NCBI GenBank assembly: GCA_964435475.1
Contig: CAYSZB010000034.1
Location: 1 to 24,193, forward strand
Length of the DNA stretch: 24,193 bases
Source: CAYSZB01 sp964435475
Lineage (GTDB): Bacteria > Chloroflexota > Anaerolineae > Anaerolineales > Anaerolineaceae
Direction: 5' to 3'
Shown: piece by piece, positions 15,921 through 24,178 of the stretch
Position numbering within the stretch: position 1 is the first letter of the stretch
Layout: each line of letters opens with the position of its first letter
Notes under the pieces: model-generated
The model's database searches: none
The model's input: only the letters and a program-made list of their open reading frames with translations
Told to the model about the DNA's origin: nothing
Translations under genes and position numbers: made by a program

Positions 15921-16667
15921 ATGAATTTTACCAAAGAACAGGCAACCCTGTCAGAGACAAAGCCATTAAGGTACTTTGACCTTATCCTGGCAGTTTTTGT
16001 CATGGTCCTGATCGTCAGTAATGTGGCATCCTCAGCCAAGATCATCGACTGGGGAGTCAATCTCCTGGGTCTGCCCCTCGCTTTTGATGCCGGCACCCTT
16101 CTCTTTCCTATCAGCTACATTTTCGGTGATGTATTGACCGAAGTCTACGGTTTTAAGAATGCCCGCAAAGTCATCTGGATCGGATTCCTGTGCCTCGCCT
16201 TCAGCAGTTTTGTCTTCTGGCTGGTGCGCATCATGCCGGCTGAAAGCTCCTGGCAATCGATGGTCGGACAGGATGCCTACAATGGCATTTTGGGCGGGAT
16301 GAGTTCCGGTGGGCTGGTCATTGCCAGCATTTTGGGCTACCTGACCGGCAGTTTCTCCAACGCCATTGTCATGGCCCTCGTCAAATCGATAACCAGGGGT
16401 AAATTTCTTTGGGTCAGGACGATCTCCAGCACACTGGTTGGCGAATTCATTGACACCGCGGTCTTCATCCTCATCGCCTCACTGACAAACGTTTTTCAAT
16501 GGGACCTGTTCTGGACCCTGGTCATCACCAACTACATCTTTAAAGTTGGCATCGAGGTGCTCATGACCCCCCTGACCTACCTGGTGGTTGGGCGCCTGAA
16601 AAAAGGCGAAGGATTGGATATCACAGACCCTGGTCGCGACCTGAATCCGTTTCGCTTCCGCTCCTGA
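15921..16667 (+). CDS. yhhQ: queuosine precursor transporter (YhhQ/VUT family)
   Basis: Membrane transporter; E. coli YhhQ takes up preQ0/preQ1 for queuosine synthesis. The 248-residue product has about six membrane segments and the family signature GLPLAFDAGTLLFPISYIFG (50-69), then DVLTEVYGFKNARKVIW, and a later GKFLWVRTISSTLVGEFIDT. I start at ATG 15921 because GGAG (15908-15911) is at a proper distance; TTG 15906 and ATG 15912 are in-frame alternatives with no better signal. A TGT-family enzyme is encoded at 9254-10348, so salvage of a 7-deazaguanine base is plausible in this organism. Its 3' end overlaps the convergent rsmI by 47 bases. Confidence 0.9.
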   Translation: MNFTKEQATLSETKPLRYFDLILAVFVMVLIVSNVASSAKIIDWGVNLLGLPLAFDAGTLLFPISYIFGDVLTEVYGFKNARKVIWIGFLCLAFSSFVFWLVRIMPAESSWQSMVGQDAYNGILGGMSSGGLVIASILGYLTGSFSNAIVMALVKSITRGKFLWVRTISSTLVGEFIDTAVFILIASLTNVFQWDLFWTLVITNYIFKVGIEVLMTPLTYLVVGRLKKGEGLDITDPGRDLNPFRFRS

Positions 16668-17334
16668 CCCCCTCTTTGGCTTCAATAATGACCGTGTATT
16701 CCCCGCGGATATTCTCGTTGGCCAGGATCTCCAGCATTTCTGACATGGACCCACGGTAGACGGTCTCAAATTTCTTTGTCAGGTCATTTGCCACACACAT
16801 GCGCCGCTCCCCCAATACCTCCAGGGCATCCTTGATAAAAGCGACTAACCTGTATGGGCTTTCATAGTAGATCAGTGTGTGGGGTGAGTCTTTGTCAACA
16901 GCAATAAACCTGCGCCGGGGACCCTGTTTGTGCGGCGGGAAGCCTCTGAACGTAAAGCTATGCGCAGGAAGGTCGGACAACACCAGGGCGGTCAGCGCCG
17001 CGTTGGCACCCGGGATGACACTCACCCCAATGTTGTTCTCGATCGCTGCGTGTGCCAGCAGGTAACCCGGGTCAGAAATACCCGGCATTCCGGCATTGGT
17101 CACCAGCCCAATCGTGGTGCCTTCCAATAACCTGTCAACGAGTTTCTTGATCATGCTATGCTCATTGAAGTTGTTAAATGCCAGCTGGGGTTTGGAGATA
17201 TCGTAATGTTTTAACAGGATGGAAGTCTTGCGGGTATCCTCCGAAACGATGAGGTCGACATTTTTCAAGGTCTCAACAGCCCGGTAAGTCATATCCCCCA
17301 GGTTGCCAATGGGTGTCGAAACCAGGTATAGCAT
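16621..17334 (-). CDS. rsmI: 16S rRNA (cytidine-1402 2'-O)-methyltransferase
   Basis: Methylates the 2'-OH of C1402 in the decoding region. The 237-residue product has YLVSTPIGNLGDMTYRA (3-19), SEDTRKTSILL (31-41) with the conserved EDTR that the paralog at 8554 lacks, VTNAGMPGISDPGY (78-91), VIPGANAALTALVLS, GFPPHK and YYESPYRL. It lacks the roughly 40-residue C-terminal helix-turn-helix of E. coli RsmI, ending in a polar tail inside the yhhQ overlap. The usual SDAG is TNAG here. It starts 2 bases after the HAD gene stop, with GAAGGG as ribosome-binding sequence, so the pair is an operon. This copy is the better candidate for housekeeping RsmI. Confidence 0.93.
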   Translation of the reverse strand: MLYLVSTPIGNLGDMTYRAVETLKNVDLIVSEDTRKTSILLKHYDISKPQLAFNNFNEHSMIKKLVDRLLEGTTIGLVTNAGMPGISDPGYLLAHAAIENNIGVSVIPGANAALTALVLSDLPAHSFTFRGFPPHKQGPRRRFIAVDKDSPHTLIYYESPYRLVAFIKDALEVLGERRMCVANDLTKKFETVYRGSMSEMLEILANENIRGEYTVIIEAKEGVRSGSETDSGRDQGL

Positions 17335-17336
17335 TT

Positions 17337-17960
17337 TTACCCTTCAACTGCCAACAGCGATGTGATCGAAGCGATGGTCTGCTCATTGTCCAGGTGATGG
17401 ATCGCCTTGATCCCCAGCGCGATGGCGGCATTGACATTTTCGATGAGGTCATCAATAAAAATACAGTTTTCAGGTTTTGCCTTCAGGCGTTCCAGGGCGA
17501 TCTCGTACAACTCCCTGTCGGGTTTGGATACGCCTTCCTCTGCCGAGATGATGATCTCATCCACCAGTGAATTAAGCCCAAATACACGTTCCATTGTCAT
17601 GCGGGTCTTATCCCCTGCATTGCTCAGGATCGCAGTCTTATACTTCTCACGCAGTGGCTGGATAAATTTGACCAGCGCCTTGTTGAGCCGTTTCTTTGAC
17701 ATCACATTGCGAAAGAAACGTTTGCTGATCTTTGGTGAGATATGCCAGCGCTCACCGATCATCGCCCACATGTCATCTTCTTTCAATTTGCCATTCATGA
17801 CATCCCAGAACATGGGCGAATTGCTGGGATCTGAGATTAGCAGGGTGACCTCCGGGTCATCCGCCATCCCCAGCAGCTTTTGCCACTTCTTCAGCTTGTC
17901 CAGGTTGGGTGTTTTGTAAAGAACGCCGCCAAAATCTAAAATGATCGTATCAATTGCCAT
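17337..17960 (-). CDS. HAD-superfamily hydrolase
   Basis: A 207-residue protein of the haloacid-dehalogenase superfamily, probably a small-molecule phosphatase. Motif I reads ILDFGGVLY (7-15): the nucleophile Asp9 is present, but the second Asp of DxDGT is Gly, as in the YihX-like branch. Motif II is in TAILSNAGDKTR, motif III is a Lys in SKPDRELY, and motif IV is CIFIDDLIENVNAA with two Asp. An alpha-helical cap lies between motifs I and II. The substrate cannot be deduced. It is translated just before rsmI (2-base gap) on the same mRNA, but I see no functional link. AAGGAAAA lies about 11 bases upstream of the ATG. Confidence 0.85.
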   Translation of the reverse strand: MAIDTIILDFGGVLYKTPNLDKLKKWQKLLGMADDPEVTLLISDPSNSPMFWDVMNGKLKEDDMWAMIGERWHISPKISKRFFRNVMSKKRLNKALVKFIQPLREKYKTAILSNAGDKTRMTMERVFGLNSLVDEIIISAEEGVSKPDRELYEIALERLKAKPENCIFIDDLIENVNAAIALGIKAIHHLDNEQTIASITSLLAVEG

Positions 17961-17989
17961 GCGATTTTCATTTTCCTTTGTAATAGAAG

Positions 17990-17995
17990 ATTATA
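17990..17995 (-). promoter_or_regulatory. -10 element for the HAD-rsmI operon
   Basis: A perfect TATAAT on the minus strand (17995-17990), 30 bases upstream of the HAD start codon. No recognisable -35 is present at 16-18 bases. Confidence 0.35.
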
Positions 17996-18031
17996 CGATA
18001 TCTTATCCATTTCCTGCCCTTATTGATTAAT

Positions 18032-18039
18032 GTTAGAAT
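18032..18039 (+). promoter_or_regulatory. -10 element for the 576-residue gene
   Basis: TAGAAT (18034-18039) matches the -10 consensus in 5 of 6 bases, and TTTCCT lies 18 bases upstream as a poor -35. Initiation near 18046 leaves room for AAGGA before the ATG at 18069 and makes the in-frame ATG at 18030 unusable. Confidence 0.35.
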
Positions 18040-18068
18040 TCAAACAAGGAATTAATGAAGGAATTATT

Positions 18069-19799
18069 ATGGAAAGAATTGTGCCCGTAAGATCATCAGA
18101 AGAGATCGACCTCTATATCCGCACGATCTACAGCCTTTTACGCTCAACCACCGAGGTCCAGATCAGGTCCCTCGAAGAGGTGCATGCCGGCATGAACTCC
18201 TCCCTGCACCCCGGCGCTCGGGATGAAGACCCGGATATTTCCGCCCTCATCTACAGCATCCTGCGCCTTCCAGGCTGCATCTTTTCCACCAGGACGGTCC
18301 TTTTGGGTCAGAGTGCCAGTGTTTTTCACCAACAGGGAATCCATGACATTGAATCCTGGCAGGAGGTCTCAGCCAAAGCGCGCCGCAGGCGCTGTTATTT
18401 TGATGGCAAGGATCGCCTGGCGTGTTTCATCGCTTCCAGGTCCGATATTGACGATGTCGTCCCAAGCCTGACCGCTTTGCAGATCGAATGGAACAAGATG
18501 CACGGTCTGCTGAGGTCTGCCATGGATTTCAGCACTAATACCGGGTCACTCTTTGCAGACGACCGTTCACAAGATCTTGCCGCCATTTTACACATCCCAG
18601 ATGAGGACCTCGCCCGCCTGAGGATCGTTCTCGGGGCAGACTACACCGCCATCCTCAGCCTCATTGCCGGCAGGAAATGCGACCTGCAGGTTAAATTGTT
18701 CAGCGGCTCGCTCAACGAGTATCGCAAGGCCACCCAGATGTGGTGGGAAAATATCCTGGCCAAGTTTCCAGGGATTGCCCAGCGGCCTGTCTATTTTGTC
18801 TCCAGCAATACCCACAGCCTGATCAACCCACTTTCCGGTTTTGCCATCAAGAACCGGGCAAAACTGATCCATTACATTGAAAGCGCAGACCAGCAGGATC
18901 TACGCGCTGAACTGGACGATATTCGTAACAACCAGGTCCAGTCATCTCCTGAAAATTTCTTTTACTATGTATTGAAAAAGTACCTTTCCACTCCTGAAGG
19001 CAGGGAATTGCTTGCGCAGCAGGTCGAGGATGAGATCGCCCACGGCATCATGCGCATTCCCAGCGAACATGCTTTTGACATTGAAGCCCAGGTGATCGAC
19101 ATCTCCAGGCTGGATCCCCACAGCCTGGACCAGAGGATCTTTCCAGGATTGTCGACCACCAGCCCGGGTGATTGGGATTTTCTCAAAAAAACCGATGCCA
19201 TCATCTTGAATATTGATTATCCCCTGGGTCTTGCCGCTTACAACCTTCTGAGCAAGATCGCCGAAAGCACCGGGCAGATCCTGGGCATCTACATCATGGG
19301 TAAAGCAGCAACATTGAATGGACGCCGCGGTGATGTGATGATCCCCAACGTGGTGCATGATGAACAATCTCAAAACACCTACATCTACAACAATTGCTTC
19401 TCCGGCACTGATGTCTCAAGCCACCTGATCTATGGCACCGTTTTGGATAACCAGAAAGCGGTCAGTGTCATGGGCACATATTTGCAGAACGCGAAGATCA
19501 TGGATGTGATCTACCGCGAAGGCTATACCGACATCGAAATGGAATCCGGGCCTTACCTCTCGGCAATTTATGAAATGTATCGCCCAAAAAGACATCCCGT
19601 CAATGAGATTGTCAACCTCTATTCACTGCCCTTCGACCTGGGTATTTTGCATTACGCCTCAGACACCCCGTTAACCAAAGGTAAGAACCTTGGCGCGGGG
19701 GCACTGTCTTATTTCGGCGTCGATTCCACCTATGCAACCACCCTGGCGATCCTCAGGCGCATCATGCAGATGGAAAAAGCCAGGCTCTCAGACCGCTGA
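18069..19799 (+). CDS. conserved-looking protein of unknown function with a nucleoside-phosphorylase-like C-terminal half
   Basis: I do not recognise this 576-residue protein. There is no signal peptide or membrane helix, so it is probably cytoplasmic. The N-terminal half is mostly helical with polar segments (for example KARRRRCYFDG). The C-terminal half has the feel of a nucleoside phosphorylase or MTA-phosphorylase fold: MGKAATLNGRRGDVMIPN (410-427), NNCFSG, KAVSVMGTYLQN, and GYTDIEMESGPYLSAIYEM, where EMES (490-493) sits where such enzymes carry a ribose-binding Met-Glu. This is pattern resemblance only. I start at the ATG at 18069, which has AAGGA 8 bases upstream, rather than the in-frame 18030, which lies before the proposed transcription start. 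The gene is single, followed by a bidirectional terminator. It may be a nucleoside-processing or nucleotide-sensing protein. Confidence 0.75.
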   Translation: MERIVPVRSSEEIDLYIRTIYSLLRSTTEVQIRSLEEVHAGMNSSLHPGARDEDPDISALIYSILRLPGCIFSTRTVLLGQSASVFHQQGIHDIESWQEVSAKARRRRCYFDGKDRLACFIASRSDIDDVVPSLTALQIEWNKMHGLLRSAMDFSTNTGSLFADDRSQDLAAILHIPDEDLARLRIVLGADYTAILSLIAGRKCDLQVKLFSGSLNEYRKATQMWWENILAKFPGIAQRPVYFVSSNTHSLINPLSGFAIKNRAKLIHYIESADQQDLRAELDDIRNNQVQSSPENFFYYVLKKYLSTPEGRELLAQQVEDEIAHGIMRIPSEHAFDIEAQVIDISRLDPHSLDQRIFPGLSTTSPGDWDFLKKTDAIILNIDYPLGLAAYNLLSKIAESTGQILGIYIMGKAATLNGRRGDVMIPNVVHDEQSQNTYIYNNCFSGTDVSSHLIYGTVLDNQKAVSVMGTYLQNAKIMDVIYREGYTDIEMESGPYLSAIYEMYRPKRHPVNEIVNLYSLPFDLGILHYASDTPLTKGKNLGAGALSYFGVDSTYATTLAILRRIMQMEKARLSDR

Positions 19800-19832
19800 A
19801 CATTCTGAGCGAAGAAATACAGTGATTAATTA

Positions 19833-19864
19833 AAATGAACAGCGGTTATAACCGCTGTTCATTT
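19833..19864. terminator. bidirectional terminator, 32-base perfect palindrome
   Basis: Bases 19833-19848 (AAATGAACAGCGGTTA) are the exact reverse complement of 19849-19864. A-rich and T-rich flanks on both sides give a U-tract in either direction. It separates the convergent 576-residue gene (stop 19799) and valS (stop 19869), serving both. Confidence 0.9.
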
Positions 19865-19868
19865 AATT

Positions 19869-22714
19869 TTACTTTAACTGATCCCTTAATTTTTGGGCAG
19901 TGGCCCGGTAAGCCGCCAGTTTTTCCCGTTCCTTTTCAACCACCTGGGCGGGAGCCTTGCTGCCAAACGCTCCACCCAGCAGGGTTTCCAGCCGCTCGAC
20001 CTGTTTTTCAGCCTCCGCCAGTTCAGCCAACAACCTTTGATTTTCCGCTTCCTGGTCCACCAGGTCGCTCAGCGGCAATCGCACTTCCACCCCACCCACC
20101 ACCAGGGCCACTTCCTGTTCATCACGGTAAACCGCCTGCTGCGTGAGGGTAAGTTTTTCGGGGTCGATCCCTGCCAATGCACACAGGGTCGCCTTCTGAC
20201 CCTCGAGCACATCCAGCTTCTCAGACGCGATGATCCTGGCGGGTATCTTCTTGCCGGGTGCCACTTTCTTTTCCGCCCGCGCGTTACGGATCGCACGCAC
20301 AATTTCCTGGATCAGGGCAAAATCGCTGATCTTCTGCTCCTCCCAGCCCTCAAGCGCTGGTGTTTCAGGCCACTTTGCTATGATCAATGCCTCTTCCCAA
20401 CCGCCATCTGGTGCAAAATCCGGGAATTCAGCCTGGCATTCGCCCTTTAGATAACCCCACATGGCTTCGGTCACATAAGGTGTGTAAGGATGCAGCAATC
20501 GCAGGCTGGTGTCAAACACCTTTGCAAGGGTATAAGCCGTGTAGTAGGCTGCATCGCCGCCTTTTTCCATCTGCACCTTGGAGATCTCCAGGTACCAATC
20601 CGCAAAATCGCCGTAGATGAAATCATAGATCTGCCGGCCGGCCTCGCCAAATTGGTGTCCCGCAAAAAGGTTCTCAACATCCCTGAGCAGCAATTTCATC
20701 CTTGCCCATATCCAGGAATCCGCCAGGGACCAGTCAGGCTCACTTTTCGCCTGTCCTGGTGCCTTGTCCAGTGCTCCCAGGACGAAGCGCCCGATGTTCC
20801 AGACCTTGTTCGCAAAGTTGCGGTTGGCTTCGATCTTCTTGATCGAAATGCTCATGTCATTCCCGGGTGTGGAGCCGACCAACAGGGTGAAGCGCAGGGC
20901 GTCAGTCCCCAACTCGTCGATCACGGTCAACGGGTCGATCGCGTTGTTTTTCGTCTTGCTCATTTTCTGCCCTTTTTCATCGCGGATGATCCCGTTGAGA
21001 TACACCGTGTCGAAAGGCACCTGCCCGGTAAATTCCAGCCCATCCATGATCATCCTGGCGACCCAGAAGAACAGGATGTCATAACCCGTCTCCAGCACGG
21101 AAGTCGGGTAAAAATAACGGTAATCAGCCGTGTCTTCCGGCCAGCCGAGGATCGAGAACGGCCACAGGCCGGATGAGAACCAGGTATCCAGCACATCCGG
21201 GTCCTGTTCGATCCGGGTACTGCCGCATTTCGGGCAAACCTCCAGGTCCTCCCTCGAAACGGACATCTCATGGCAAGCCTCGCAATACCAGACCGGGATA
21301 CGGTGACCCCACCATAACTGCCGGCTGATGCACCAGTCCTGGATGTTCTCCATCCAGTTGTAGTAGGTTTTGGTGAAGCGTTCAGGCACGATCTTTATCC
21401 TGCCATCTTTCACTGCTTCGATTGCCGCTCTTGCCAGTGGTTCGATCTTGACAAACCATTGGGTCGAGACCAGCGGCTCAATGATCTCCCCGCCGCGTTG
21501 GGACCTGGGCACGTTCAGCTGGTAGGGTTCCTCTTTGATCACCAAACCCTGTTCTGCCATGTCACGCCAGATCTTCTTGCGGCACTCAAACCTGTCCATG
21601 CCCTGGTATTGTCCCGCATTTTCGTTCAGTGTTGCATCCTTGTTAAGGATGTTGATCAGCGGCAAACCGTGCCGTTCGCTGATCTCATAGTCATGCGGGT
21701 CATGCCCGGGGGTGATCTTCAATGCACCTGTCCCGAATTCCCGGTCCACGTAAGTGTCGGCGATCACCGGGATCTCGCGCCCCAGGATCGGAACCACCAC
21801 CTGCTTGCCCACCAGATCCTGGTAGCGCTCATCTTCAGGGTGCACTGCCACCGCTGTATCGCCCAAAATGGTTTCCGGGCGTGTCGTGGCGACCGGGATG
21901 TACCTGCCGGACCCGTCTGCCAGCATATACTTGAAGAAGTACAGTTTTCCCGGTTCCTCCTGGTACTCCACTTCCAGGTCAGAGACAGCGGTCATTAACC
22001 CGGGAGACCAGTTGATCATTCTCGGCCCGCGGTAGATCAGGCCTTTTTCATACAGGCGGATGAACGCTTCGCGCACCGCTTTGGATAAACCCTCGTCCAG
22101 GGTAAATCTCTCCCTGCTCCAATCACAGGAAGNNNNNNNNNNNNNNNNNNNNNNNNNNNNNNNNNNNNNNNNNNNNNNNNNNNNNNNNNNNNNNNNNNNN
22201 NNNNNNNNNNNNNNNNNNNNNNNNNNNNNNNNGCTTTGGATAAACCCTCGTCCAGGGTAAATCTCTCCCTGCTCCAATCACAGGAAGCCCCCAGCCTGCG
22301 GATCTGTTGGGTAATAATGCCCCCATACTTCTTTTTCCACTCCCAGGCATACTCCAGGAACTTTTCCCGTCCCAATTCCACCCGTTTTTTGCCCTGTTTT
22401 GCCAGGTCTTTCTCCACCATCAGCTGGGTGGCGATGCCGGCATGGTCGGTGCCGGGGATCCACAACGCCGGTTCGCCTTTCATGCGGTGATAGCGGATCA
22501 TCAGGTCCTGCAGGGAGACGAACAGGGGATGCCCCAGGTGGAGCTCTCCGGTCACATTGGGTGGCGGGATCGCGATCACAAAAGGTTTCTTGAAGGGGTC
22601 GAAACCGGGTTCGTTGGGGTCATTTGTCGGCTTAAAATAGCCTTTTTCCTCCCATTCCCGGTAGATCTTTTTCTCAAGGTCCTTGAATTCGTATGTTTTT
22701 GGTAGTTCTATCAT
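19869..22714 (-). CDS. valS: valyl-tRNA synthetase, interrupted by an assembly gap
   Basis: Charges tRNA-Val. Deleting the 155-base artefact (22078-22132 or its copy, plus 100 N) gives one 896-residue protein, joined at GLSKAVREAF. Motifs: class I HIGH as HLGH (59-62, in PPNVTGELHLGH), the editing domain start TTRPETILGDTAV (225-237), a zinc knuckle with Cys426, Cys429, Cys442 and Cys445, the KMSKS loop as KMSKT (532-536), an anticodon-binding domain, and the C-terminal coiled coil rich in Glu/Leu (LAELAEAEKQVERLETLLGG). I start at the ATG at 22714 (MIELPKTYEF); the upstream in-frame ATG at 22756 lies in the T-box terminator. Expression is controlled by the T-box leader upstream. Confidence 0.96.
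22078..22287. other. assembly gap with duplicated 55-base ends
   Basis: Positions 22133-22232 are exactly 100 N; the 55 bases before (22078-22132) equal the 55 bases after (22233-22287). As at 1467-1676, collapsing one copy and the N run restores the frame, here of valS. Two joins with the same overlap length point to the assembler k-mer, not to a biological repeat. Confidence 0.95.
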
Positions 22715-22738
22715 GTTGTCAACGCTCCAATTCTTAAC

Positions 22739-22776
22739 AAAAAAACACACTTTCATTCAAGAGGACGAAAGTGTGT
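22739..22776 (-). terminator. T-box conditional terminator
   Basis: On the minus strand ACACACTTTC (22776-22767) pairs perfectly with GAAAGTGTGT (22754-22745), followed by a run of seven U including the last stem base. It lies just after the T-box sequence, with which its 5' flank competes in the antiterminator fold. Confidence 0.9.
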
Positions 22777-23008
22777 CTTCGCGGTACCACCTCAATTCAT
22801 GGGTTCAAAATAACCCATGCACTCAATCCAGGATGCGATCCTGTCAAGCGCTATCGGGCTTTCCCGTGCTGGTCTAATCTCTGTTCACAGATTTCTTCAG
22901 CATCTGCCGGGTGACTTCAACCTGTTTATCCCTGAATTGCTTTCACCGATAAACAATTCTCTCTGCCGGGCCTCCCAGGTTTACTCCTCCAGGATCAATA
23001 TTCAGTTA
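22739..23008 (-). promoter_or_regulatory. T-box leader of valS (tRNA-Val sensing)
   Basis: RNA element that binds uncharged tRNA and then lets transcription continue. On the minus strand the loop-E half AGTA is followed by AACCTG, which pairs with CAGGTT (22924-22919). Next come GAA and the specifier GTC (22915-22913), a valine codon. An AGAGA bulge precedes the distal stem GAATTG/CAATTC with a GGTGAAAG loop. The conserved T-box GAGGTGGTACCGCG (22793-22780) has UGGU, fitting a tRNA with discriminator A, as expected for tRNA-Val. The intrinsic terminator follows at 22776-22739. The 5' limit is the predicted transcription start. The whole 332-base space between gmd and valS is explained by this element. 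Confidence 0.93.
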
Positions 23009-23014
23009 TTCCTG

Positions 23015-23020
23015 ATTATA
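23015..23020 (-). promoter_or_regulatory. -10 element of the valS T-box transcript
   Basis: Perfect TATAAT on the minus strand (23020-23015), with expected initiation near 23008 just upstream of the T-box stem I. No clear -35 at 17 bases. No terminator lies between it and the gmd stop at 23047, so read-through from gmd is also possible. Confidence 0.5.
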
Positions 23021-23046
23021 CAATAAATTCTCCCCAACCGGGCAGA

Positions 23047-24117
23047 TTACTTATCCATCGACACGACCTGGGATTCCCAGCGGTGCCAGCCACCGAATTT
23101 CTCTTCGATGATCTTCTTGCCCTCACCGGGTTTTTCCAGGCCCATCAATTCCAGGTCGGCATCCACCATGATGCGCACCAGTTCGTGGAATTTGATGCGC
23201 GGTGACCAGCCCAACAGCTTTTTCGCCTTGGAAGGGTCTGCCATCAGGTAGTCCACCTCGGTGGGTCTGAAGTAGCGCGGGTCGATCTGCACGTAGTCAT
23301 GCCAGTTCATCCCGACATAGCCGAATGCCTCGTCAAGAAATTCGCGGATGGAATGCGACTCGCCCGTGCCAATGACGTAATCGTTCGGCTCTTCCTGCTG
23401 CAGCATGAGCTGCATCGCTTCGAGGTACTCCGGGGCATATCCCCAATCCCGTTTCGAATCCAGGTTGCCCAGGTAGAGAATGCTTTGCTTTCCTGCCCTG
23501 ATCGCCGCCAATGCCCTGGTGATCTTGCGGGTCACAAATGTCTCGCCCCGCCGCGGGGATTCATGGTTGAAAAGAATGCCGTTGACCGTGAACATGCCGT
23601 AACCTTCGCGGTAGTTCTTGGCCATCCAGTAGGCATAAAGCTTGGCCGCCGCATACGGGCTGCGGGGCACAAAGGGGGTTTCCTCATTTTGGGGTGGTTT
23701 TGCCCCGCCGAACATTTCACTGGAGGATGCCTGGTAAAACCTGGTGTTCAGGCCGCTCTTGCGAATGGCTTCCAGGATGCGCGTGGTGCCCAACCCGGTG
23801 ACATCACCGGTGTATTCAGCCATATCAAAACTGACCCGTACATGGCTTTGCGCCGCCAGGTGGTAGATCTCATCCGGTTTAACCTTGTAGATAACGTCCA
23901 GAAGGCTGTCAGTTGCCGCCATGTCCCCATAGTGCAGGTACAAATTGACCTTGTCACCATTGGCATGGGGATCGTGGTAGATATGGTCTATTCTCCTTGT
24001 GTTAAAGGTACTGGTTCGCCTGATCAGACCATGAACTTCATACCCCTTGTGTAAAAGTAACTCCGCCAGGTAGGATCCATCTTGACCTGTAATGCCTGTG
24101 ATCAATGCAGATTTCAA
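23047..24117 (-). CDS. gmd: GDP-mannose 4,6-dehydratase
   Basis: Converts GDP-D-mannose to GDP-4-keto-6-deoxy-D-mannose, the precursor of GDP-fucose, GDP-rhamnose and related surface sugars; cytoplasmic, NADP-dependent, extended SDR fold. The 356-residue product has the cofactor loop TGITGQDGSYLAELLL (7-22), RRTSTFNTRRID (33-44), HLAAQSHV (86-93), the catalytic triad in SSSEMFGG (131-138) and YAAAK (Tyr155, Lys159), and the dehydratase active-site Glu in SSEMFG. Length and motifs fit Gmd closely. The start codon is TTG at 24117: GGAGG lies 6 bases upstream, no nearer ATG is in frame, and the cofactor motif begins at once. The partner genes for a deoxyhexose pathway would be outside the window. 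Confidence 0.97.
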   Translation of the reverse strand: MKSALITGITGQDGSYLAELLLHKGYEVHGLIRRTSTFNTRRIDHIYHDPHANGDKVNLYLHYGDMAATDSLLDVIYKVKPDEIYHLAAQSHVRVSFDMAEYTGDVTGLGTTRILEAIRKSGLNTRFYQASSSEMFGGAKPPQNEETPFVPRSPYAAAKLYAYWMAKNYREGYGMFTVNGILFNHESPRRGETFVTRKITRALAAIRAGKQSILYLGNLDSKRDWGYAPEYLEAMQLMLQQEEPNDYVIGTGESHSIREFLDEAFGYVGMNWHDYVQIDPRYFRPTEVDYLMADPSKAKKLLGWSPRIKFHELVRIMVDADLELMGLEKPGEGKKIIEEKFGGWHRWESQVVSMDK

Positions 24118-24149
24118 AATACGCCTCCAATTAGATGTCTTGAGCCGTT

Positions 24150-24178
24150 AGTATATCCTTAGAATTTGAGAGTGTCAA
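24150..24178 (-). promoter_or_regulatory. near-consensus sigma-70 promoter of gmd
   Basis: On the minus strand a perfect TTGACA (24178-24173) is followed after exactly 17 bases by TATACT (24155-24150), 5 of 6 matches. It is the best promoter in the window, giving a leader of about 26 bases before the TTG start. Confidence 0.75.

Noticed and set aside
20490..21176. A 228-codon open frame on the plus strand.
   Set aside because: Lies entirely antisense to conserved valS domains.
22078..22287. A 55-base direct repeat, possibly a mobile-element target or repeat pair.
   Set aside because: It surrounds exactly 100 N, and the same length recurs at the other gap, so it is a scaffolding artefact.
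23299..24054. A 251-codon open frame on the plus strand.
   Set aside because: Antisense to gmd; composition is that of a shadow frame.
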